DNA from: Verrucomicrobiota bacterium
GTDB taxonomy: Bacteria; Verrucomicrobiota; Kiritimatiellia; Kiritimatiellales; Pontiellaceae
Assembly: GCA_024279685.1 (NCBI GenBank)
Contig: JAJRRI010000037.1
Coordinates: 1-44,925 of the forward strand
DNA: 44,925 nucleotides
Reading direction: 5' to 3'
Notes under the pieces: generated by a model
The model's input: only the letters and a program-made list of their open reading frames with translations
Told to the model about the DNA's origin: nothing
Database searches by the model: none
In this document: piece after piece, positions 1 through 8,954 of the stretch
Layout of the letters: the number at the start of each line of letters is the position of its first letter
Numbering within the stretch: position 1 is the first letter of the stretch
Position numbers and translations under genes: made by a program

Positions 1-2
1 CC

Positions 3-1691
3 TCGATCACGATCGCGGGCATTCGTATTGTGATTGATTCCGGGCTGGCACGCATCGCACGGTACGATCCCAACCGAGGCATCGACACCTTGCTGGTGGA
101 ACGGATTAGCCGGGCTTCGGCCGATCAGCGGACGGGACGCGCGGGGCGTACTGCGCCGGGAGTTTGCCATCGTCTATGGACGGAGCAGGAGCATGTTGCG
201 CGGCCGATGCAGGAGCTTCCCGAAATTTTACGGCATGATCTGGCGGAGGTGGTGTTGACGCTGAAGGCGGGCGGTATCGATGATGTTGAACATTTTGAAT
301 GGTTGGAAAAGCCTAATCTAAAATCGTTAGAACAAACGCTGACGTTATTGGCTGATTTGGGGGCGCTCGATCCTGAGGGAAAGCTTACAGCCCTTGGGAA
401 GCAGATGGTGTCGTTCCCGATGCACCCGCGCTATGCTCGGATGCTTCTGGCGGGCGAGGAGTATGGGTGTGTTCGGCAAACCTGCTTGATTGCGGCGCTG
501 ACGCAGGGACGTTCGATTCTCCAGCGCAATCAGAAAGAACAGACGCGCGGCAACCGGGACGATCGGTTGGGTGATGAGGGTATTTCTGATTTTAAGCAGT
601 TGATGCATGCGTGGGAATTTGCGGATAAAAACCGCTACAACGTCGATGCGTGCCGCAAACTCGGTATCCATGGGGGCGCCGCGCGGCAGGTCAAACCGCT
701 CTTTGAGCGCTTCCTGCGGATGGCTGAAAAAGAGGGGCTGAAGGTGAATACTCGTGTGCCACTCGACGAGGATTTACAGAAGTGCATCCTGCTCGCCTTT
801 TCCGACCATGTGGCGAAACGCCGCGACGCCGGGACGTTGCATTGCGAAGTGGTGCATGGCCGTGCGGGCGATTTGGATCGTGATAGTGTCGTGCGGGATC
901 GTGGTTTGATTGTTGCCGCCGAGATTCGCGAAATCGAGGGGAATCGCGACCTTAAGGTTCGATTGAATCTTTGCACGGCCATTCGCGAGGTCTGGCTCGA
1001 TGAGCTTTTCCCTAACGATATAGAGGAGCACGTTGCGGCCGTTTTTGATCCGGTCTTAAAGCGTGTCGTTTCGAAGAGATGGAAGTCGTTCCGCGGATTG
1101 GAGCTGCGTGCTCGAATGGTGCAGGAGGTTGATGAGCAGCAAGCGGCCGAAATTATGGCGGAGGAAGTCTTGGCTGGGCGGTTGAGCTTACATAAGTGGG
1201 ATGATGCCGTGGAGCGATGGATTACGCGGGTTAACTGTCTTGCGGTAGGTTGCCCGGACTATGGCATTCCGGAAGTTGACGCCGAAGCTCGGCGGGCGAT
1301 GGTGCAGGAAATTTGTTTCGGGGCAGTCTGCAAACGTGACCTGAAAGATCGGTCGGTTTGGAAGGTGGTTAAGTCGTGGCTCTCCGTTGTCCAATTAGAG
1401 ATGATTGAGAAACAGGTTCCCGAGCGCATTAAATTACCGAGCGGGATTAACGCCAAGGTGCGCTATGAGCCGGGGCAAGCCCCCGTGGTTTCGGCGACGA
1501 TTCAAAAACTATACGGATTGGAGACGGTTCCAACGATCGGCTTTGGTTTGATTCCGGTGGTGGTTGAGGCGCTTGCGCCGAACCAGCGTCCGCAGCAAAA
1601 GACGCAGGATATGGCGTCGTTTTGGAAGAATACGTATCCGATGCTCAAGAAGGAACTAAAGGGCCGCTATCCCAAACATGAATGGCGATAG
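3..1691 (+). CDS. hrpB: ATP-dependent RNA helicase HrpB-type, 3' part (cut by window edge)
   Basis: DEAH/RHA-family helicase of the HrpA/HrpB group, presumed to unwind RNA or RNP. The frame is open from base 3, upstream of the GTG at 30, so the N-terminal RecA-like domain with Walker A and DEAH lies outside the window. What remains starts just before motif VI (QRTGRAGR, about residue 33 from the GTG), then the winged-helix/HA2 region (TALGKQMVSFPMHPRYARM), then a long C-terminal domain. The end (RPQQKTQDMASFWKNTYP, then GRYPKHEWR) matches the characteristic HrpB C-terminus, which argues for HrpB rather than HrpA. The gene ends with TAG and no clear terminator follows. Family assignment is firm; the physiological role is not visible here. 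Confidence 0.9.
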   Translation, partial: SITIAGIRIVIDSGLARIARYDPNRGIDTLLVERISRASADQRTGRAGRTAPGVCHRLWTEQEHVARPMQELPEILRHDLAEVVLTLKAGGIDDVEHFEWLEKPNLKSLEQTLTLLADLGALDPEGKLTALGKQMVSFPMHPRYARMLLAGEEYGCVRQTCLIAALTQGRSILQRNQKEQTRGNRDDRLGDEGISDFKQLMHAWEFADKNRYNVDACRKLGIHGGAARQVKPLFERFLRMAEKEGLKVNTRVPLDEDLQKCILLAFSDHVAKRRDAGTLHCEVVHGRAGDLDRDSVVRDRGLIVAAEIREIEGNRDLKVRLNLCTAIREVWLDELFPNDIEEHVAAVFDPVLKRVVSKRWKSFRGLELRARMVQEVDEQQAAEIMAEEVLAGRLSLHKWDDAVERWITRVNCLAVGCPDYGIPEVDAEARRAMVQEICFGAVCKRDLKDRSVWKVVKSWLSVVQLEMIEKQVPERIKLPSGINAKVRYEPGQAPVVSATIQKLYGLETVPTIGFGLIPVVVEALAPNQRPQQKTQDMASFWKNTYPMLKKELKGRYPKHEWR

Positions 1692-1751
1692 CCTGTAGAA
1701 AAGGGGTTGTACCCATCCCTAAAATAGATCGATCTAAATCACTACATTCTT

Positions 1752-1821
1752 CCTCGCAGAGGCGCAGAGGCCGCAGAGCAGGGAGTGCTGATTTCTTTGC
1801 GTCCTCTGCGACTCTGCGAGG
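1752..1821. repeat. Imperfect inverted repeat of CTCTGCG-type units
   Basis: Left arm 1752-1778 and right arm 1795-1821 are 27 nt each and complementary at 24 positions, with a 16-nt loop. The arms are built from repeated CTCTGCG/CGCAGAG units. It lies between the converging hrpB and ligB-like genes, where a hairpin could end transcription, but no T-run follows either arm. From memory, similar CTCTGCG-rich palindromes occur as dispersed intergenic elements in environmental genomes; this was not checked. Confidence 0.7.
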
Positions 1822-1862
1822 GCTGGAGTTTATACCGCAACGTATCTGGAAAGGGTATTACT

Positions 1863-3092
1863 TCACTTCTCCAACGGGTTTGGAATCGTACGCTCGTTTC
1901 CGGTTCGGCGATTGGGGCAAACCCCAATGATTTCAGGGACGGCTCCTCCCGCACGGATCACGTGGATCCAATCCCCAATTTTTAGATCCATAGCGCGGAG
2001 GTGGGATAGGTTGTGTAGGGTGGCTTTCTGAACCGTTGCGCCTTGAATTTCGACCGCTTCAAAGTGGGCGATAGGGGTCATTTTTCCGGTTGCGCCGCGC
2101 GACCATTCAACTCGGAGGAGGCGGGTCTCTACTGGTTTCGGTCTATATTTTCGGGCCAGTGCTCCGCGAGGATGGCGTGAGGTGGTCCCGAGGGATTGAT
2201 AGATCATTCGGTTATTTGCTTTAATGACAATGCCATCGGTCGGGAAGGGAAGCTTCGCCCGCCGCTGGTTTAGTGCGGCGATTGCCGACGGTACATCAGA
2301 GGCACTGATCAACTGACTTTCTATGACCGGAAGGCCCATGGATTTTAAGCGAATGAGCGCCTTTGAGTGAGTGGGAGAAGGTGGATTCATTGCGATCACT
2401 TCAAAGATTCGGATCGAAAGTTTACGGTTAGCCACTTCGGCGTAGTCCAGCAACCGTAGCGTTCCCGCCGCGGTATTGCGGGGGCTTTTAAGAGGGGGTT
2501 TATTTAAAGAAACTCTGCGCCGGTTCAAGGCCTCAAAATTTGCATGGGTCAGAAAGAGTTCCCCGCGAAGTTCCAAATCAGCAGGTGGCGTGATGCTGAT
2601 CGGCACAACTCCAGCGGCGAGGAGGCTGGCCGTTACATCCATTCCCCTTTTTCCATCTCCTCGGGTGAGAGCTTGCGACAGTAGCCCATCGGTGTAGCGC
2701 AGCACGACAGTCAGGCCATCAATTTTTGGCTCGATACTGTAGAGAAGGTTGGTGCCGCATTTTTCGAGAAAGAGTTCCGTGGCCCGGGTGGAATAAGCCT
2801 TCTGAAGACTCAGGATTGGAGTATTGTGGGCGAAGCGGTTTCCTTGAAGAGCAACTGGAGCGCCGACTTGAAGGGGTTGGGCTAGTTCGGGATAGTTGAA
2901 GGTCAATCGGTTGTATTGATCGCGAAGCGCATCGTACGCCGCATCGCTCATGAGCGATGAATGGTTATTGTAGTAGGCTGTATCGGCCTGCTGAAGAATG
3001 GGTTGTAGGTGAGCGGCCTGCCGTTCTGCGGACCTTGGCACAGCCCCGCAGATGAGTTGGATGCTGACGAAAAATAAAAGTAATCTACGCAT
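1863..3092 (-). CDS. ligB: Short NAD-dependent DNA ligase (LigB-like) with signal peptide
   Basis: Adenylates and seals nicked DNA using NAD+. The adenylation domain is complete by motif: KIDG at residues 123-126 (nucleotidyl-lysine K123), TRGDG at 143-147, ELRGE at 174-178, an RNTAAGT segment near 205, DGIVIK at 286-291 and RKYRP near 314. An OB-fold follows (GATVQKATLHNL, then KIGDWIHVIRAGGAVPEI). It stops at 409 residues, without zinc finger, HhH or BRCT domains, so it is far shorter than LigA (about 670). The N-terminus MRRLLLFFVSIQLICGAV looks like a cleavable signal peptide, and E. coli LigB also begins with such a stretch. Export is inference. A perfect inverted repeat at 3119-3151 lies just upstream. 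This is probably a second ligase beside a housekeeping LigA elsewhere. Confidence 0.85.
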   Translation of the reverse strand: MRRLLLFFVSIQLICGAVPRSAERQAAHLQPILQQADTAYYNNHSSLMSDAAYDALRDQYNRLTFNYPELAQPLQVGAPVALQGNRFAHNTPILSLQKAYSTRATELFLEKCGTNLLYSIEPKIDGLTVVLRYTDGLLSQALTRGDGKRGMDVTASLLAAGVVPISITPPADLELRGELFLTHANFEALNRRRVSLNKPPLKSPRNTAAGTLRLLDYAEVANRKLSIRIFEVIAMNPPSPTHSKALIRLKSMGLPVIESQLISASDVPSAIAALNQRRAKLPFPTDGIVIKANNRMIYQSLGTTSRHPRGALARKYRPKPVETRLLRVEWSRGATGKMTPIAHFEAVEIQGATVQKATLHNLSHLRAMDLKIGDWIHVIRAGGAVPEIIGVCPNRRTGNERTIPNPLEK

Positions 3093-3118
3093 GAGGCATC
3101 CTTTTCGAAGTCGGTTTA

Positions 3119-3151
3119 TTTAAACTAAGTTATTAAATAAATTAGTTTAAA
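3119..3151. repeat. Perfect 10-bp inverted repeat, 13-nt spacer
   Basis: TTTAAACTAA at 3119-3128 is repeated inverted as TTAGTTTAAA at 3142-3151. It lies 27 bp upstream of the ligB-like start codon. It is AT-rich and lacks a T-run, so an operator or promoter-proximal site is as likely as a terminator. The same 10-13-10 geometry occurs at 40601-40633 with another sequence. Confidence 0.5.
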
Positions 3152-3173
3152 TAGAAGTACGACTTTATTCGCA

Positions 3174-3214
3174 AAAGGAAAAGCCGATGGTTCATAGGAT
3201 GAAGCATCGGCTTT
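3174..3214 (-). terminator. Intrinsic terminator of the solute-binding lipoprotein gene
   Basis: Arms 3205-3214 and 3180-3189 form a perfect 10-bp stem (AAAGCCGATG/CATCGGCTTT) with a 15-nt loop. On the minus strand the stem is followed by TTTTCCTTTT. It sits about 50 bp beyond the stop codon of the gene ending at 3264. Confidence 0.7.
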
Positions 3215-3263
3215 GGTTTGTATTGGGACTCTGGGAGGGAGCCCCATGCGCTGTTGAAAGCGC

Positions 3264-4025
3264 CTATTTAAGGGTGGGGCACCAGTTCAGGATGACGGCC
3301 TTGATCTCTCCATTTTCCCCCCAGTGGGCGAGCTGAAGATTGACTTCATCAAGCAGTTTTGGGTTGTGCTTGGCGATGCCCCATGCGAGGGGTTCGACGT
3401 TCAAAACATCAGGGAAGGCCACCAAGTCGCTCTCGTGGATGGCCGAGAGCCACCAAATTTGCGGAGCGTCGTGGATAAACATATCAAGTTTTCCATTTTT
3501 AAGCGCTTTAACGGCAGACTCTTTGCTAGAAAAGGCCTTTTTTTCACCGCGTGAAAAACGTTGCAACACAAAGATTTCGCTGGTCGTATTCTTGATATAA
3601 CCGACGCGCTTATTTTGGTTCATGATGGCGCTGGCAAGCAGGCCGGAGGGGTCGTAGGCATCGCGACGGAAAAGACCACTCATGCCGGATTGCATATAGG
3701 GCGTGGAAAAATTAATGCGAATATTGCGCGGTGCCGTACTCGTCATGCCCGACATGATAATATCGGTTTTATTCTGCTCGAGATAGTCGATCTGCTCTTC
3801 CCATGGCACTTCGATAAAAACGATTTTACGGTTGAGCGCCTCGCCAAGCATGTGGGCGAAGTCCGCCTCGATCCCGACGATCTGGCCCCCTTGTTTGAAG
3901 AGCATGGGTTGCGAATGAGGCGATATGCCGACGCGCAGAATAGAAGGATCAGGTTCGATAGGGGTTGTGATACATCCAGACATCAAGGCGGAAAGGGCGA
4001 GTAGGGCAACGAGATTTTTCTTCAT
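3264..4025 (-). CDS. Periplasmic solute-binding lipoprotein (SBP_bac_3 family)
   Basis: A 253-residue protein of the extracellular solute-binding family 3, typical of receptors for amino-acid ABC importers. It starts with a lipoprotein signal peptide whose lipobox LMSGC places the lipidated cysteine at residue 18. The mature part shows the family pattern: LRVGISPHSQPMLF, then GIEADFAHMLGEALNRK, EVPWEEQIDYLEQNKTDIIM, and near the C-terminus EPLAWGIAKHNPKLLDEVN. Ribosome site AGGAG lies 8-10 nt upstream of ATG. No permease or ATPase gene is adjacent, so it may serve a transporter encoded elsewhere or act as a sensory binding protein. Ligand unknown. Confidence 0.85.
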   Translation of the reverse strand: MKKNLVALLALSALMSGCITTPIEPDPSILRVGISPHSQPMLFKQGGQIVGIEADFAHMLGEALNRKIVFIEVPWEEQIDYLEQNKTDIIMSGMTSTAPRNIRINFSTPYMQSGMSGLFRRDAYDPSGLLASAIMNQNKRVGYIKNTTSEIFVLQRFSRGEKKAFSSKESAVKALKNGKLDMFIHDAPQIWWLSAIHESDLVAFPDVLNVEPLAWGIAKHNPKLLDEVNLQLAHWGENGEIKAVILNWCPTLK

Positions 4026-4091
4026 AATTAAACTCCTAAATTGGGGCGCAGTATTTCAAGGGATTGAAATGGATGCAAGCGAATCTGGATA

Positions 4092-4121
4092 GAGATGACG
4101 GATACCGAGATGACGGATACC
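4092..4121. repeat. 15-bp perfect tandem duplication
   Basis: GAGATGACGGATACC occurs twice head to tail (4092-4106, 4107-4121) in the intergenic region upstream of mreB. It is probably a replication-slippage duplication; it precedes the likely mreB promoter region. Confidence 0.8.
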
Positions 4122-4192
4122 CCGCGTTTGCCCTTGACCCTTTCTGCCAATTTGTCACATTGTCCTTCGATTTGGTCTAAATCATTTTTTAA

Positions 4193-5236
<1,044 letters not shown>

Positions 5237-5289
5237 CCCGTCCTCCTTAATGTGCTGTTGCTTCATCCTCCCTAATGGAATAGGGACGG

Positions 5290-6129
5290 ATGATTTTAAG
5301 GAACAGAAAACTAGTGTATGCCGCGATCGCAGGCCTCCTGCTGATCGTGGTCTTTGTGTTGCCCGCTTCACTCTCCTTGAAAGGAAAGGGAGCGGTGCGA
5401 GGCATCATGGCGCCCACGGAGCGCGGCGCCTCTGGACTAGGACAACGTCTCGCCGAGGCCGCCTCGGCGATCCGGGGTATGGGTGGAGCGGTCGAAAAAA
5501 ATCGCGAGCTCTCCCATGAACTGGTGCGTGTCCAAGCGGAACTCAGCCAGCTCCGCGATGCCGAAGCCGATAATTTACGTCTCCGCCGTGCCTTCAAGTT
5601 CCAGCACCAGCAATCTCGCGCACTGATTCCGTGTGATGTGATTAGTCGTAGTATTAGCGGTTGGTGGAACACCGTTCGTATTGGCAAAGGTTCCGCGGAT
5701 GGCATCCGCGAAAACCATGCTGTCATCAGCCCGGATGGATTGGTGGGGAAAACCATCGAGGTGGCCAAACGGACGAGCGCCGTCCTCCTGATCTGCGATC
5801 CCGCCTGTCGCGTGTCCGCCCAGATTAAGGATTCTGATTCGTATGGATTGGTGCGCGGCGGAGGCGTTAGTCTACGCGGCCATCCCATCGTCCTCATGGA
5901 TTTTATCGATAAGGATACCGAGATTCTTTTGGGGGATGAGGTCGTTACCTCCGGCCTGTCCGGCGCAGGGGGACTCTCCCCGAAGGGCGTGCATATCGGC
6001 TATGTGGTGAAGGTGCATCAAGATGAATCGGGGCTATTTCAATCTGCGGAAATCGCGCCAAGCGCCACCGTCAGTTTGCTCGACTATCTCTTCGTGGTTT
6101 CAGACGCCGCTACGGAGGAAGCACCATGA
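5290..6129 (+). CDS. mreC: Rod shape-determining protein MreC
   Basis: Bitopic inner-membrane protein linking MreB to PBP2 and RodA in the periplasm. Of 279 residues, about 10-30 form the single membrane helix. A coiled-coil follows (about 65-100, KNRELSHELVRVQAELSQL), then the paired beta-barrel domain (VISRSISGWWNTVRIGKGSADGI, then VVTSGLSGAGGLSPKGVHIG). The stop overlaps the mreD start (ATGA at 6126-6129), showing translational coupling. Confidence 0.96.
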   Translation: MILRNRKLVYAAIAGLLLIVVFVLPASLSLKGKGAVRGIMAPTERGASGLGQRLAEAASAIRGMGGAVEKNRELSHELVRVQAELSQLRDAEADNLRLRRAFKFQHQQSRALIPCDVISRSISGWWNTVRIGKGSADGIRENHAVISPDGLVGKTIEVAKRTSAVLLICDPACRVSAQIKDSDSYGLVRGGGVSLRGHPIVLMDFIDKDTEILLGDEVVTSGLSGAGGLSPKGVHIGYVVKVHQDESGLFQSAEIAPSATVSLLDYLFVVSDAATEEAP

Positions 6130-6635
6130 TGATACGAGCGCTCATGCTAGGTGGAATCTTTGTCGGCGCACTGATCCAGCTGTTCCTGCCGCCGTGGCCT
6201 ATATTCGGTGGGATTAAGCCGCCTGTACTTGCCGCGTTCGCATTGTACTATGCGTTGCACCGCACGCCGCGCGGCATGTGGATTGCTGTATTTTGGGCGG
6301 CGTTACTGCACGATGGTCTTGAACTCGGCGGACTGGGCCCGGCGTTGATCGGGTTTCCGGTCATCGGGGTGTTGGCCCATCGGGTGCGGCTCGAAATCTT
6401 CGTCGATGGCGTCGTCACACAAATGTTCTTCGGGGCGATCGGTGCGATGGTTGTCACCCTGTTCACCCTATTCATCTATTCCATCAGCGGGCAGCGACCG
6501 TTTTATTTGGGACATACACTACTCCGCGTGATCGGCTCTGGGGTATTGGGCATGGTAACGCTTCCACTGGTTGCGCTCGTGATGAATAAATTGGAGGCTA
6601 CCCTCCCCAAACGTCGGGGGTATGGCTGGCAATGA
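6126..6635 (+). CDS. mreD: Rod shape-determining protein MreD
   Basis: Small polytopic membrane protein of the elongasome. The 169 residues are almost entirely hydrophobic, with about five predicted membrane helices, and the N-terminal pattern LIQLFLPPWPIFGGIKPP resembles MreD openings. Sequence conservation in MreD is low, so the call rests on size, hydropathy and its position between mreC and the PBP2 gene. Overlaps mreC by 4 nt and the next gene by 4 nt. Confidence 0.9.
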   Translation: MMIRALMLGGIFVGALIQLFLPPWPIFGGIKPPVLAAFALYYALHRTPRGMWIAVFWAALLHDGLELGGLGPALIGFPVIGVLAHRVRLEIFVDGVVTQMFFGAIGAMVVTLFTLFIYSISGQRPFYLGHTLLRVIGSGVLGMVTLPLVALVMNKLEATLPKRRGYGWQ

Positions 6636-8794
6636 AAGTGAGGCGTAACAGAGAAACAAGTCCGTTGGTCATTGGGATGATATCCGTCCTGATGCTGCTG
6701 GGTATGGGGGTGCTGGCCGTCGAGCTCTGGCAGTTGCAGATCCCCCGTAAGAGCGGCTTCGAAGCCGAATTTTTGCAACAGAGCGTCCGCCGGGTTCGTT
6801 TGCCCGCTGTGCGCGGAAAAATCTACGACACCCACGGCCTTTGCTTAGCCGACAGTGTGCCTAATTATTGCATTGCGATCTACACCGAGGAAATGCGTGC
6901 ACCGCGCTCGGTGGTGGCCAATACACTCGAGCTGCTGCACGAAGTCTGGGCCCGCGTTGGCCATCCGCCGGACATCACCTATCAGGAGATTCAGCAGCAT
7001 CTGCTGCTCACGCCCAACGAACCGCTCGTTGCTTGGAAAAACCTCGACGACAAATCGCTCGCGCGCTGGAAGCGTAAGTTCGAGGAGTGGACCGCGCCGA
7101 CGAAAGGTTCGCGTCGCCGTAATAAGGTCGCTGGTCTTGACCTGGGTAAGCCCGTACAGGGCCGCTCGATCGTGCTCGAAACGGCCGCCCTAAAACGGCG
7201 CGGAACTTCGACCGCCGCCAACACGCTCGAACTGGTTTACGAAATTTCTGAACGCATCGGGATCCCGCGCGCAATCACCTTTCAGCACATTAAAGACCAC
7301 ATCTATGCCCGCCGCCCGCTACCGCTACTGGCCTGGAAAAATATTGATAAAAAAACCATGGCACGCTGGGCCGACTCCTGTTCGGGACTCGCCGGAACCG
7401 ACATCTTTTTTCAGGCGGATCGTCACTATCCCGAAGGCGAAAATTTAGCTCACCTGATTGGCTTCACCTTGGAGGCGGCCTCTACCCGGGAAGAGGCCGG
7501 CGAACGAGTCCACTTCGACCTGCGCGGTATCGAAGGAAAAAAAGGATTGGAAGGGACCTATAATAAACTGCTCGAAGGCGAACCGGGAAGTCGATTGGTG
7601 CAGATCGATGTGTCGGGCTTCCACCATCGGGATTTACAGGTAAAACCGCCGCGGCCGGGGGGCGATCTCCAATTGACGATCGATGCCCGTATTCAACGCT
7701 TCGCTCAAGAGGCCTTGGCCCTGCGACAAGAGGGCGAGCCGAACGACGTTCCGGTGCGCGGTGCGGTCGTGGTTCTCGATCCCAATAATGGCGACGTACT
7801 CGCCCTGGTTAGTGCACCTTCGTTCGATCCGAATACGTACATGCGTTCCAAGACCTATCGGCAGTCGCTCCTCAAGGATACCACGGCACGCACGTACCAC
7901 CGGGCCGTGTTTGGTCAATATCCGCCCGGCAGTATCTTTAAACCCATCGTTTCGCTTGGTGCACTGAAGGATTCTCCTGACTACGACGAAATCATCCACA
8001 CGTGCAAAAATCCATATCACGTGGGCAAGCGGCGCATGAAGTGCTGGGTTCATTCGAACTATGGCGAACATGGGGAGCTCGACCTGCGCGAAGCCTTAAT
8101 GTATTCCTGTAATGTTTATATGTTCGAGATGGCGCAAGAGGTAGGGTTTGAGCCTATCCATGATATGGCGCAGCAGTTTGGTTTTGGGCAATATGCAGGG
8201 CTGTTCCCCGATCTTGAAAGCGAGCCGGCCCATAAAACCCTCCAATACGGCAATCTTCCGGAGATCGCCCTCAACCCGATCGATCTATGTAATATGTCGA
8301 TCGGGCAAGGAGCCATCACCGTCAGCCCGTTGCAGATGGCGATGGCGACCGCCGCCATTGCGAATGGTGGAACACTCTATCGTCCGCGACTCGTGAAAAA
8401 GTGGCGTACCGCGCCCGACGAGCCCTATTCCGAAAATCCCACCTGGGCCAATCACCGCATCGATGTTCCAATCGAAGCGCTTGAGCTCGTGCGCGCGGGG
8501 ATGTACGACGTGGTTCAAGAGGAGAATGGAACCGCGAAGAAAGCTCGGGTGCCGGGTGTTCTGATAGCCGGCAAGACGGGGTCGGCTCAGTATCGAACGC
8601 GCGTTGACGGGAAGGTGGTCGACCGCGTACATACCTGGATGATTTCATATGCACCGTTCGATTTTCCGCGCTATGCCATCGCCTTCCTTGTTGAAGACGG
8701 TGTGTCCGGCGGAAAGACCATCGGCCCACGGTTGAGCGCACTCTATCAAAATATTTTTGAGTACGACGGTACGATCCAAAAGGAGGAAGGATGA
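6632..8794 (+). CDS. mrdA: Penicillin-binding protein 2 (elongation transpeptidase) with internal duplication
   Basis: Class B PBP that cross-links peptidoglycan during elongation. It has one N-terminal membrane helix (about 12-32) and a pedestal starting RLPAVRGKIYDTHG. The transpeptidase motifs are complete: SIFK with catalytic S434 and K437, SCN at 492-494, KTG at 648-650. At 720 residues it is longer than the usual 600-640. The surplus is a tandem duplication in the pedestal: residues about 87-150 and 187-250 align at exactly 100 residues offset (ANTLEL at 96 and 196, AWKN at 134 and 234, ARW at 144 and 244). Coupled to mreD by ATGA overlap and followed by rodA, its glycosyltransferase partner. 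Confidence 0.95.
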   Translation: MKVRRNRETSPLVIGMISVLMLLGMGVLAVELWQLQIPRKSGFEAEFLQQSVRRVRLPAVRGKIYDTHGLCLADSVPNYCIAIYTEEMRAPRSVVANTLELLHEVWARVGHPPDITYQEIQQHLLLTPNEPLVAWKNLDDKSLARWKRKFEEWTAPTKGSRRRNKVAGLDLGKPVQGRSIVLETAALKRRGTSTAANTLELVYEISERIGIPRAITFQHIKDHIYARRPLPLLAWKNIDKKTMARWADSCSGLAGTDIFFQADRHYPEGENLAHLIGFTLEAASTREEAGERVHFDLRGIEGKKGLEGTYNKLLEGEPGSRLVQIDVSGFHHRDLQVKPPRPGGDLQLTIDARIQRFAQEALALRQEGEPNDVPVRGAVVVLDPNNGDVLALVSAPSFDPNTYMRSKTYRQSLLKDTTARTYHRAVFGQYPPGSIFKPIVSLGALKDSPDYDEIIHTCKNPYHVGKRRMKCWVHSNYGEHGELDLREALMYSCNVYMFEMAQEVGFEPIHDMAQQFGFGQYAGLFPDLESEPAHKTLQYGNLPEIALNPIDLCNMSIGQGAITVSPLQMAMATAAIANGGTLYRPRLVKKWRTAPDEPYSENPTWANHRIDVPIEALELVRAGMYDVVQEENGTAKKARVPGVLIAGKTGSAQYRTRVDGKVVDRVHTWMISYAPFDFPRYAIAFLVEDGVSGGKTIGPRLSALYQNIFEYDGTIQKEEG

Positions 8795-8816
8795 TGATGC
8801 TCCTTCGGCGCATTCT

Positions 8817-8933
8817 AGTGCCAATTTTTGATTGCCGATTTCTGATGGGTGGGTCTGCGACCGCTTGTTCTACCCAGAGGCCAACGCCGATTAAGTTCCA
8901 TCCATCGACAATCGGTAATCAAAAATCGGCACT
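8817..8933. repeat. 24-bp inverted repeat element between PBP2 and rodA
   Basis: Left arm 8817-8840 and right arm 8910-8933 are complementary at 22 of 24 positions and enclose a 69-nt loop. The arms contain GATTGCCGAT/AATCGGTAATC, related to the CAATCGG units in tilS (16332-16367) and in the Rhs fragment (43811-43843). It accounts for most of the 160-bp gap in an otherwise tightly packed operon, so it looks like an inserted dispersed element. Confidence 0.75.
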
Positions 8934-8954
8934 GCCCCTCGCCGGAGGTATTGC

